Shown: in pieces, positions 1-11,577 of the stretch
How the letters are laid out: every line of letters begins with the position of its first letter
Numbering within the stretch: the stretch's first letter is position 1
Assembly: GCF_048128805.1 (NCBI RefSeq)
Contig: NC_136003.1
Location: 23,960,840 to 24,024,839 of the forward strand
From: Centroberyx gerrardi
Lineage: Eukaryota; Chordata; Actinopteri; Beryciformes; Berycidae
Length of the DNA stretch: 64,000 bases
Direction of reading: 5' to 3'
Notes under the pieces: model-generated
Told to the model about the DNA's origin: nothing
Database searches by the model: none
What the model saw: only the letters and a program-made list of their open reading frames with translations
Position numbers and translations under genes: made by a program

Positions 1-383
1 AAACACAGCTGTCTGCCAGGCCTTCTCCACTGGCTCAGTCTGAGGAGACAGGCAAGCTGCGAGAGACTGTTAGGAGGGGAGGATATGTGTGATCAGACAG
101 GCTGCGAGAGAGAGATTCTGAATTCATCAGTTTGTCACAAACACTTAAGCCTACGCCAACTAACGCTGAAGCCTACTCCAACCAACACCTCGGAGGCAAA
201 GTAAGCTGTAGCCTACCGTGAAGGGGAAAAAGACATAAATGAAAACTTGAAACTTTCTTTCAGCACGCCCTTTCTCTCTTAACCTCACCAGCTATCCTCT
301 CTCTTTCTGTTTCTCCCTCCCTCTCTCTCTCTCTCTCCAACAATGTTTGAGGTCCCCAAGTGATGACAGGGAACTCCAGAGGC

Positions 384-384
<1 letters not shown>

Positions 385-450
<66 letters not shown>
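385..450. repeat. (GA)n microsatellite
   Basis: A nearly pure GA dinucleotide run. A CT-rich tract at about 297-336 lies just upstream on the same strand, so the two could pair as an imperfect hairpin. Confidence 0.95.
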
Positions 451-453
<3 letters not shown>

Positions 454-1730
454 ATGAAAGACTATAGAAGAAAAGAGACAGCAAGACACAGATGAAAGAA
501 AATGTCACATTGGGTTGTCAAGGGACCATCTAACAGGCATGTATGTCCGGCAGGCCTGGTAGTCCATGTGAGATGATGGAGTACACAACACTGGCCTCTG
601 AGGAGCAGCCATGCTCTGTGGGCAGCAACATCAGCAACATGGCCAAATCCCATTGGATAGCGTTGAACAACACTTGTGCCCTCTGGCCTCCACCAGTCCA
701 GGCCATTCGAGAGGCCAAGCTTGAGACCGTCTACCAGCTTTTGTGCACTGCTAGTTGTCTTGTAGTTTCAATTGTAGAAGAAAACTCAGGACCAGAGAGT
801 GGCAGTTTGATAAATTTAGTCAATCTGCAGGTTGGGATTAAGATTATGATTGCACTTTATTGATCCCCTAGGGGAAATTTTGGTTAGGGTTAGAGTTACA
901 CGGTTCTGTGAGAAACACACAAGCTGTTACTTTTAGAGTTTAATCTTATAATGGTGAAGCAGATACAGTATTCTTGAGTTTTAGGCACTTAAGGTGTAAA
1001 TATGGGTCAAAGGTTACAATATAATATTAACAAAGGTTATATTAAGTGAGCATGTTGCTTAGCATGGGTACTTTTCCATTTCTTCCTCATTCCCTAGCCT
1101 AAGTCAGTCCAAATTTGATCTTGTAGTTTTTGTCATTATAACGATGGGCAAAGATCAAGCAAAAATTGCCAGAAATCTATTTGGAAGCCATATCTTAAAA
1201 CAAAAAGTCACATCAGAGGACCAGTCCGGAGCAATTCTCCCTTTAAGCTGTGTGTGTTTGGTGAATTCCATCTAAAAATTGACCACACTGACAAAATAAT
1301 AATATCTTGTTAGTCATCAGTAATTCTACCACTTTGCTCCCCGAAATGTAGTCAATATAAGCGGCTTTTGGATGTTTTGGTGTCAAATATTATATGCAGA
1401 GACTTTGCCATAGCTTAAGGTTCAGTGAACTGATGCCCCTGGTTGCAGTCTTACAGTCAAGATTTGCAAAGTTCCTCCTTTGAAAGAAGAGGTAAAGAAT
1501 GGCGTGACCGCTGCTGAGAGAAAAAGAGAAAGAAAGCAGATATTTTACCTCTGCGCTGCCTTCTGTAAACTCAACCGACATCGACCAATGGGAAATCAAT
1601 GCACTGACTGCTGCTGTGAGTGTCAATGAAATGTTAAGAGATGCAATCCAAAAACACACCCACGTGGCTTCAGGTTCAGACAAACAGAGGCAAGTAAGGA
1701 CACACACAAACACATACAGACACAAATGAA

Positions 1731-1754
1731 AACACACACACAAACGTACACACA

Positions 1755-1801
<47 letters not shown>
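1731..1801. repeat. (CA)n microsatellite
   Basis: Interrupted then pure CA dinucleotide run with a CGCG interruption. Long Cys-Val open frames on the minus strand here are repeat translations. Confidence 0.95.
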
Positions 1802-3992
1802 GGACAATTAAACAAATCAACAGGGTGTCTTTTAGGTAGATTACTTCATTGCCAGTGATTGTTTTTCAGACCCATGGGATATTTTTAGTGTTTCCATATT
1901 AAGAGAAAAGACTCAAGAAACCAATTTTGGTCCAAGAATAAAAACTAGACTAGAGAAAAGTTTTAGGGAGAAAAGTGTTAACTGTTTCTCTTGACTTTAT
2001 ACGGCTTTCTTCACTGTCGCGCCAGGGTAAACGGAGGATGCAGGTCTGTACAGTAACACATCTACTGAAATATGACTCATATATTTGTGAATGCCATCTG
2101 GGTGTCCTTAACATAACCCTAGCCATCTGTGTCAGCACACGGGTCCCCCACCCCACAGCAAAAGATAACGAGAAATATGGACTTACAGAGGCAAAATGTG
2201 ACTGAGGAAGGAGATAGCAAATATTCGCATGAAGGATAAAGTGGGTCGGCAGCAGAACAGGAGATGAATGAGTATGGAAAAGTAGAAAGGAAAGGACCTC
2301 TTCAGGAACTGTTAGGTGGTGATGCACTGAGCAGCAAGTGTAAAGTAAAGCAGGGAACTATTTCAACTCCAATAATAGTATTACTGTTACTGATAAAAAT
2401 AGGTCTCTACGTTTGACACAGAAGTCCGGTTATCCAGAAATGTATGATTATCCCCAAACCCCCAATTTGTTTTCCTCAAAATTAGCAATCGTCCTCTCAG
2501 ATGGTGCTGAGCTGCTTGGGAAATGGCAGAGCAGTTTACTCTCACTCGGTGCAAGCATTTCCACTACTTTGATTTTACTGTGCAAAAGGATGACAAGAAC
2601 ATTGCACATCTCGATGTTATTTGGTTTCCCTGATCATTTATGCAGCAGTTACTGACTTATACCAATTTTTGAAGGGAAGAGGGGCTGCAATCACCAACTT
2701 TGGGGGTGTAACGGAAACGTAATGCAGTGAGTACTGTAGCAAATTACTGCTTCAGGAAGAAATAAGTCAATTAATAAGATTACTTTTGAACTTTTTTGAT
2801 TAGTAATTAATAAATAGTAATACATTTTTTGAGTACCAAGCTCAACACTGTTCAGGAATCATTTTATTGATGTCATACAGTACATGCACCTCAAAATCCC
2901 AACATATGGCTACATTTTAGCCACGGTGGAGGCTGTTGTGATTTTGTTTAAACTTTACAGCGAAAACAAATCAATGCGATAGGTAAAGCTCACCATAAGA
3001 ATGAGCCAGGGTCGGTATCTGCGGCTCACTCGGCTCTACGATCGTCTGGCGAGCTAAAATTCGGCGCCTTCTGTTGTCCCGTTCTCGCTCATTCTGTTCA
3101 GTTCTTAATTTAGCCTCCACAGAGCCCAGGCGGATTACAGTGGCCTGCGACGGCCCAAGGTGCACTCTGGCACTGCGCTCCACAAGCAGGAAGTGGAAGA
3201 GGGACAGGGGGTAAATCAAGATGCATCCCTGGGCTGATAGATGCTGAATGGAACCGATAGAGAACATGGAGCAAGGTCGGCATCCATTAGCCATGTCTAG
3301 CAGTCACAGATGGATAACTCCACAACAGGGTAGGTGCTGCCGGGTCAGCCTATACTCTGCTGCTGCCGCCTCTGTCTCTCATACTGGAGATCTCATAGTG
3401 TCTGCCAGAATACACATATGAATACACACATGCACATTCAACAAACGCATATGTACACACCCATACGTAGGATATTGGCTGATCCGGTTACCTGCATATA
3501 CTGTATTTGTATTACTTCCATTTGTGTGAAAAATAAACATCTCATGTATAAACACATATACAAAAGAGGCAACAGTAAACATGTTTTGACAAGACAAGTT
3601 ATGTCAAAATCCAATAAGCAGGGTCTGGGATATTGCATGTGATGAAACAAACAAACAAACAAATAAAAGAACGGAAGGAGACTGATTCATATTCCCACCT
3701 CCGATTTCATTGTGGGGCTAAGATAATATCTTCCGCATTAATTGTCTTCACTAAGAAGTAATTCTGCTTTTTGTATTTAATGATACATTGATTCAGAAAA
3801 AATCAAGGTTTAAATATATATAATTGGTGATGGAAAAACATAATCAAACTATAGGCACTCAAAATTACAACTGTACGGTAGCATTAAAAATTATATGGTT
3901 TACTGATAGTATTGAGTGATCCCTAACAATGCCCAGCCCTAAAACAACACATATACACAAACGGAAATAGCAGAAATAATACAAATACAAAC

Positions 3993-3993
3993 A

Positions 3994-4024
<31 letters not shown>
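3993..4024. repeat. (CA)n microsatellite
   Basis: Pure CA run followed by a short TATA-rich tail. Confidence 0.9.
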
Positions 4025-4028
<4 letters not shown>

Positions 4029-5254
4029 TACATATATATTTAAATTTTAAGGACAGACAACCAACAGCAGTCAGTGGCATGCATTACTGCTCCCAAGAGA
4101 AGTTTGACAGTTTGCATACAGACACATGGCCTCATCGCATCAAGCATCAAGAGAATCCTGACATAACACGATGTTCTCGCTTCACACAGACAAGGCCCTT
4201 CCCGTCTCCCTGACAGGAGCGGAGGCCTTGCACCAACAAAACAACGGATGGTCCAACGGCTGCATGTCTGCAAGCGCCAGAGCGGCCTCCCTCTGCTGCC
4301 TGCAGTCCTCCCAACTCCCAAACCCACGGCAATGACGCCGCCAATGTCACGCTGTCACCTGAGCTGAGCCATTATTACACAGGCATTCTTAATAGCCCTA
4401 TAGATTAAACTCCAGAGGAACAAGACGCCAACAGATTAAAAAAAGAAAGATAGGAAAGAGAATGATGAATTGCCTCAGATTGCCAGGCAATCATGCATAA
4501 ATTACTAGGATGTGCTTACGTATAATAACCAGTGCTGTTTTAAGTGAATCACTCTCAGGGAGCTGTTGTGTAAGGAGGGAAGCGTTGGGGTGGAGGGGGG
4601 GGGGGAGAAGATGGGTGGTGGGTAAAGAGAGGAGCGGGTCGCGGCTGTCTACTCAATCACATCACCGTCAAGGGTATTGCCCTGACACTGTCTCCACTCT
4701 GTGCCCCCAGCATCCACACAAATCTCCTGATAGACAGACGCAGCAGTCAAACAGCACCCCCACCCCCCGCAGCCGGGGCCCCCAACACTCCCCGGGCGCG
4801 TCTCTCTGGCCCCGCTGGCTGCCGCTCGGGAGGCCCGACAACAACTGATTATTCAGGATCTAGGCTAACAAGAATCCGCCATGTGGATCTCGATACAACA
4901 TGTTCTCGTTGTGAATACATCATGAACCAGAGGGACCGGGCTACCCCGCGCTCTGCTTCCTTCGGTCCTCTGGATAAGCTGCAATTTCGAACGCTGAGCA
5001 GCTCCAGGTAGTAGGAGTCACGAGAACTGCTGTGCGATGATACTGATGCAGCATCCCACAACTGCATTACAGGCAATCTCTGTTGGAAACCCTTGACTGT
5101 TAAAAATCGGGGCGCTCATCTCCACTAATCTGCCTGGCTGATGCTGAAAGGCCACTGTACACATAGTTCAGGGTTGTATTGTACACGGCTCACAAATATA
5201 CAGTCTAGTGCTGCTAGTTTCTCCACCTGTTGGCCAAACCCCTGGAAGATCGGT

Positions 5255-5500
5255 TAAGTTAAGATAAGATAAGATCAACTTTATTGTCATCCCATCAGTA
5301 TGCAAAAGACAGTATATAGAGGAAAGAAATGGCGTTCCTCCTGGCCCCCGGTGCAAAAGAAATAAAGACACGCAGACTGCACAGTGCAGTAAACAAGACA
5401 AGACATGCAAATTGTGCAAATTGATAGACTAATGCGTGTGTGTCTGTGTGTGAGTGTGAATGAAAACCAGTGATGAGACACCAAAATCATCCATGGGTTC
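5255..5500 (+). repeat. Decayed non-LTR retroposon 3' tail (probable)
   Basis: Starts with a GATAA-type repeat ('aagataagataagat') followed by 'caactttattgtcatccca', a layout seen at the 3' ends of many fish non-LTR elements. A related stretch lies at 60308-60540. No coding part remains. The family assignment is from memory of fish repeats and was not searched. Confidence 0.5.
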
Positions 5501-6880
5501 CCAGTTCGTTTGCTCCGGTGCTCCATGCTAACACTTCAGCAGACTCTCTGTTGAATGATAGTAGGTGACTAGCATTATCCAAACTAAAAGGACTGACCTA
5601 TTAATAATGAAAAGTTGTTAGCGATTTTTACTATATGGCCTGCAGATTCATATATTTAAAAACAATAAAGCTGAAGCTAAATAAAGCTGATATAAACAGG
5701 TCTATTTCTGGAACTATTTCTGGTGAGCAACCACGTATTCATCCGCTGTGCAGTGATTTCTTTAGCTGTACACAGTCTCCCATCGCCCACCACGTTCACT
5801 TGGAAACAGGGAAAGTAGTCCCTGGAAGTTAAAAGCAGTATGTTATTATTATCTCATATTTTATGTACATTTGACACATCTCCTACACAAAACTGCCAGA
5901 CTTGGCTGCATATCACTTAAGATGACTTATCATTTAGCTTGAGAGTTGCTACAAGTTCTCATTTTTATCATTTTTGAGACAATGCTAGTATCGCTCAACA
6001 TAGTGTATACTAAAGTGTCAGCATGTAAACAATCTACCGGAGACACATTGATGATTTTGGTGTCTGTGTACTCATCACTTAAAGGGTAAGGTGACCAATG
6101 GGCCAAGTCTCCCCAAAACTTGGTGTATTCCTTTAAAGAAGAGATGACAGACACTTATTATTACATGCATATCTGTTTCTCTATCTCTGTGTACATCTCA
6201 ACTCAACTCAACTCCTCCCTTGCATAATCCGTACCCTGCCACATCAGTGCCATCTGCGAGGACTCAGGCGGCCAGTGAGCTTGGCAGGAGTTCAGGCTAG
6301 CCACGGTTGACTCCCTACCGCAGGGCGGCTCACGGGGCCCATCTCTCGGGCCGGCATGACACCTCGGGGACCGGGCATTAGTCTCCCTTCACAACATCCT
6401 TCTTCATCAGCATCACCAGTGTGCTCCTCACTTAAAACATGATACCGCAGTGCCTGTTCCCTTAAACCCCCCCTATGTCTCTCTCTGTCTCTCTGATTGC
6501 TTATGGCCCGAGTGTTCTGGTAATGCTAGCACAGCAGGGAGCTGGGGAGCAAAACAAACTTAGTCTGCTTTACTCGATAGTATTCACAATGGCAAATTAG
6601 GCAGAAATGCAGAAGTGGTTGCCAACCATCCCACCCTATCAAGCACACAGAGAAAAGGGAGAGAGAAGGAGAGAGTGTCTCTCCTCCGAGACTCATTATA
6701 CAGATGATAATAAGCAGAAAATATAGGTGAATGGGCAAAATTCTAAAAGGATACACTGGTTAATATTTACATGGCACTTTGTCACCATCATATTGTATAC
6801 TCTACGGTGTAGAGTGAGAGAGGAGGATTAATAGTCCCATTTTTCCTCCTCTTAATCTATAACGGCACTGTGGAACGACC

Positions 6881-6904
6881 TCCCTCCTCTCTCTCTCTCC
6901 CTCT

Positions 6905-6944
<40 letters not shown>
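6881..6944. repeat. (CT)n microsatellite
   Basis: CT dinucleotide run broken by a poly-C block. Confidence 0.95.
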
Positions 6945-6945
<1 letters not shown>

Positions 6946-9900
6946 CGTCGCTTTCTCTCTCTCTTTTATATCCCGACCCTGAGTTCACAACAGAGACACA
7001 GAGTAGGGTTCGTGTTTGTACAGACGGGGGCTTTCTCCAGCAGTACTTGTCTAAAGGAAATGAGAAGGCAGAGTTGAAGTCTGTCAGCCCTTGTCTCTGA
7101 ATAGCAGGTGGCACAGAAACAGACAGAACAACGGAGTGTGAGGCAAAGAGACAGAGAGAGTCGCTGTGCCAGGACAGCCTGGGCCTCAGGGATGAGTCAG
7201 GGAGACGGGGACAGAGAGCACTCGAATAAAAACATTCACTCTGCCCCTCCACACACCACATGCAAGCTCTCTGTTGCGGGAGTGTGTGTGTGTGTGGCAC
7301 GCATGCACACACACACACACACACTCACAATAACGCAAATGGACACTGTGAGCAGGCATAGAGAGCTCATCTCGGCACACATGAGCTTAAACTGCAGCCT
7401 GAGGTTCATCTTAGCTTAGCTATATAGCTTAAGTCAGTTAGCCAAGGTTTACTCCTCTGGACTGAGCTCCAAGTGGATCATACCGCCACACTCCGGTGCA
7501 CAGAATAGCAGCCACTAACCAGGAAGCCAGTTGCCAACTCAAGGATAGCAAAAGCGCTATGGTGTAGCGTCCAAGCTTGGCACCGCACAGCGCTGCCGTG
7601 GCTGGTGTCTACCTAGCTGCAACATCACAAATACGCCAGGCATGCACACAAAGCATACAGCATGAAGAGGCAGCTGACCTGAGAGTTTCGAGCTTGCCTC
7701 CAGGGCGCCAGCAGTCAGTATCTAACACTCTCACTTACTACCGGCACACAACAAAGTACATCAAAGTACACGCTCAGTGACCCATAGAGACACACACAGA
7801 GGACACGCTGGATCTATGTCTGTCGCAAGCGGCAGTTCACTACTGTACCATTAACCTTGGAGAAATGAACTAATACATGTGCGCTTTTGTACCCCTTCCC
7901 TTTCTCTATTTAATTTGTCCTATAAATGAATTTCCCTAAGGTGCTGTGTCTGACTAGACCTAATAATGCAGGAATCGCACAAGAATTCCACTCGTATTGC
8001 TCGTAGCATTTGCCGGAGCAGATTCCTAGGCACTTAATAGGAAAAAAAATGGAATAAAAAAAAATAGGTTACAACAAAAAACAATAAGCATGCCTGCCAG
8101 TAAACAGTGGTTTGGAAATCCATTTAAAAAAAATGTTGATGGAGGGGGCAGTTCAGAGGGAGGGCCCAGAGGACTGAAGGCTAAATCTTCCATCGTCCCG
8201 AGACCTACAGCTTATGTCTTGTTCCCTCATCCCTCCTGCCTTTCTTTGGTCTTCTCCTCTCACTGATTTTTCCTATCTTGCTTTTGTTCTCACACAGTGC
8301 TGATACTCAGAGGGCCACAGAAAAGGGAGGAGAGGATGTGGGTGGAGAAGCAAAAAAGGGGGGCAACATAAGGAGGAGAGGGATGGATATGCATCCCTTT
8401 GCACCCAATATGAGATTGGCCCAGATGGACTAAATCAATAAAGACATGGAACACATACTGCCTCGCCTCGCCCAGAACAACAAATAATGAAGGCAGAAAT
8501 AGAAGGAAGAGGGAAATATTTCAGCGAAGGGCTACGAGAGGAGTAAAGGGCAGAGAAGAGGGACTCCTGCTTCTAAAGGGTGAGCTTGTTAGTACGAGAC
8601 AGAATATAAAAGGACCAAACACGTGTACACGCACGCGCGCGTGTTCGCTCGCTCGGCCTACTTGATGACACACTCACACTAACGGACCTTATCACACATA
8701 CACATACTCGTGCGACACGTCCCCGCAGCATATTCTAAAGACCTTGTCCCTGTAACATCGATACAACTGCAGCACTTAACGTGCCAGGCGTTGCCATTTG
8801 CCCGTCTTCCATTCTGCACCCCAACCGACAGACAGAGTCCTGCACTTGGTGGATGGAAGACTGGGAAGGGGGAAGGAAAGAAAAACAAAAGCGATTGATA
8901 TAAATGATCTGCCGGTCGAGAGAGGCCCCCAGGCAGGGGCGAGCGAAGGTCCGCTCGATACCAATTGATCGTGGGAGGCCCAGGCATTCGTCTTAATTCT
9001 GACTAATTAGGGCAGTGGCTGACGAGGAGGGGGTTAGAGGGACAAGTTGTTGGCGTGTGTGTGCGCGTGTATGTGTGCGTGCATGTGCATCAATGGGACC
9101 TCCCAGATTACAAAATCAAGCCTCCATGTTTACAGAGCGTGGAACAAGTGGAGGATTAAGGAAATCAGTTTAGGAAACAACAACCATCACCACATTAGCG
9201 TCGCTGCCAAAATAATTCCCCTGTCTTCGCTGGTTGCCTGACAGGCAGGATGGGACTAAATCCTTCTCTCACTTTTTTTTTTTTATCTTGTTTGTGTGAG
9301 AGCAGCTGATTATCTTCTGCCAGGGTAAGTCTGGCCTTTGGTAGCCAAGAGGCAGCAGAAGAGAGATGCTATTCTAGCCTCTCCCATTCCACAGATATAC
9401 ATCAAAGCCTTTAATTGGCAGGGAAGAAAAGCTGGGCTTGATCACCGGAACAATTGGAAAAAGCATGATTAATGTGCGTGGTGTTCGATAACACCATGTG
9501 AAAAATGAAGGGAAAGAAGCTCCTGGTGCGCGGATGAGGGAAACAAAGCTGTGGACACTTGAGGCAAATTGCTTCGGCGTGCAATCCCACAGTCGAAGCT
9601 GGTAGCGGGGAGAGGAGAGAGGGGGATGGGGGGCGGATGGGTGGTGGATGGGTGAGGATGGGGCTGGGAGGGGTCTCGGAGTTTAGAGGCAAAGCCCTTT
9701 TAAAAGATCGCTGTATTTGGGAGCAGACATTGAGCGGGTGCTGAGCTGCTGAGAGCCGGGCTCAGACTCTGATTTCTATCTGTCACTCCCTGAGGAGGTT
9801 GGCAGTGAAAAGTGGAAGTTGGGCAGGGGAGGGGGGAGGGGAGAGGGGAGGGGTGGGGGGGGAGGTATCGCCATGACAGAGGGGCAGCAGCAGGGACAAT

Positions 9901-10740
9901 TCTACCTGACTGGAGATCACAATCTGACAACAGAAACACACACACGCACACACATGCACGCACAATTCCCTACTCACAGACACTCATGTGAAAGTGCAAA
10001 AGCGGCACAGGCCACACAGACAAAAGAGACAAAATATCAGCGCGTAAAAAGTGACAGACAGTCGGCGTATCTGTATCAGACAAGGCGCCATTGTTGAGCA
10101 GAGACAAAAAAGCTTAGACGGGCTGTGTTGGCCCGCGCCCTTTGTCACTCACTCAGAGGCCGGGCGCTGACTGAGAGATACACTTGAATATCAGCTTCTC
10201 GCTCTTGTTCTCCGGCACACAGACTTCGCTGCCCTTTCCATCCGCAGCGCCCCGTCCCCCGCCACCTATCCTTCGCCGCCGACCCCCCTGGGCGCTCTAC
10301 CAGGACTCCAACCAACAGAAGGACAGAAACTAACGGTGGTGTCTGGATATCTTCGGACAGACTATAAATACCTCATTGGCTCCAGACGCAATGTCACTCT
10401 GCTCACATCAAATTAACCAATCAGGGTGGACATGTCCCCTGAATTCTCTGCTCCTCAGCTCAAGTGTGATGTCCTAATGACTGCTGGGCCGTCGATACCG
10501 GTCCACACAACAGTAGGCCCTGAGGGGGACAATTAGGGAGAGTAGGTGATGTTTTCCCTGATAAATGTTGTCACTGCTGGTATTGGTACTAATAAGCTGT
10601 AATTTGCTGTTGTAGACTGCGATGACACACAAAACCTTACACAGACGAGTGAGCGCTACAAGGCTTTACGCTGGAGTGACACAAATGCAATTTCATCAGC
10701 TAAATAGGCTGGGATCCACAAACATGCAATGTGAGTGACA

Positions 10741-11577
10741 TAGGGCTGGGCGGTATACCGAAGATTCACCGATACTGACATCATGAATCTCTCAGTAAGA
10801 AGTAAAAACTAACCCAACTACAGTAGGGACAATGAGTCAATTGGAAATAAAGAAGACCTGCATGGGGCACCAACTGTTAGACTCTTACAACACAACATAT
10901 GTTAATGACAATACATTTTATACGACATGTGTTGTTATTAACATATCTTGTGTTGAAAAGTAACACAAATATGTGTTGTCCAAAAGAAGACACACAGACG
11001 TGTTAAAAATGACACATCCTTCTTAAGAGTGTAACCTTGTGAATTTTGTGCCTGATTTTCATGTCAAATCCAAAAACAACTTGTTTGATTTTGCCAACAA
11101 ATTGCAGAAACAACACTTCATTACAGATTCCGTGTCAGTTATTTCACATTTTGGCTTCGGCAAAGACGATGCAGAATAAATCAAAGATATGTATACACAC
11201 TGGCAGAAAACAGCACCTATGAAAGGGAACACAAGCAATTTGTTTCATCACTTGAAGTACAACCACTTCATCGAATATGGTAAGGCAAAGAAAAAAGAGG
11301 AATCAGCCTAGCGCTTATTTATTTTGAAAATTAGAGATGTGAGACATTAATTTATACTTTCTATTTCAGAGCTTACTGTTTACATTTACTCTTAATAAAT
11401 GCTCATTCATATTTCCTTGCATTGTTTGCAATACATTTAGTTTAGAGCCATGACACTAATGATAAATGAGGTGTTTATGAACGGTAAAATGAATGAAAAA
11501 AAAAAAAACATATATATAGTTTAATTTATCGTCATTGAGGTAAATTGGACAATATATTGTGATATGGCTTTGAGATC
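10741..11577 (+). mobile_element. hAT DNA transposon relic with BED-finger fragment
   Basis: The left end is 'tagggctgggcggtatac', a terminal repeat typical of fish hAT elements. A plus-strand frame at 11219-11311 reads MKGNTSNLFHHLKYNHF and continues to a stop. The GNTSNLFHHLK-x-x-H pattern is the second half of a BED zinc finger (the His-x-His side) at the N-terminus of hAT transposases. The rest of the transposase is missing. The right part ('atattgtgatatggctttgag') resembles the subterminal sequence of the same family, but the terminal inverted repeat itself is lost. A smaller element is nested at about 10876-11036. This is a dead, internally deleted copy. Confidence 0.7.
10876..11036. 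mobile_element. Miniature inverted-repeat element nested in hAT relic
   Basis: The ends are related in inverted orientation: 'gactcttacaacaca' on the left and 'ttcttaagagtgtaa' on the right. The interior is rich in repeats of ACACAT/TGTGTTG, as in fish miniature elements with ACTCTTA-type termini. No coding capacity. It interrupts the hAT relic and so inserted later. The ends are approximate and a target duplication was not resolved. Confidence 0.5.

Larger units (their letters stand above)
1..10740. other. Gene-poor region with microsatellites
   Basis: No exon series, recognisable protein domain or RNA gene could be supported here. The stretch holds long CT/GA, CA and CT microsatellites (listed separately), a decayed retroposon tail near 5.26-5.5 kb, and a short fish repeat tail near 855-885 that reads 'ttattgatcccctaggg'. 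Open frames exist on both strands, but most are translations of simple repeats, for example runs of Cys-Val from CA/TG or Ser-Leu from CT. GC-balanced islands of mixed sequence (about 2.99-3.3, 6.2-6.45, 8.9-9.02, 9.39-9.57 and 10.1-10.56 kb) could be regulatory. That is an impression from composition, not a measured conservation. Confidence 0.6.

Noticed and set aside
1390-1820. Minus-strand open frames rich in Cys and Val
   Set aside because: Direct translation of the CA/TG microsatellite and its flank; not a protein gene.
2971-3294. 107-codon minus-strand frame with a basic stretch
   Set aside because: No recognised motif, no splice context and no supporting neighbour. The island may be regulatory instead.
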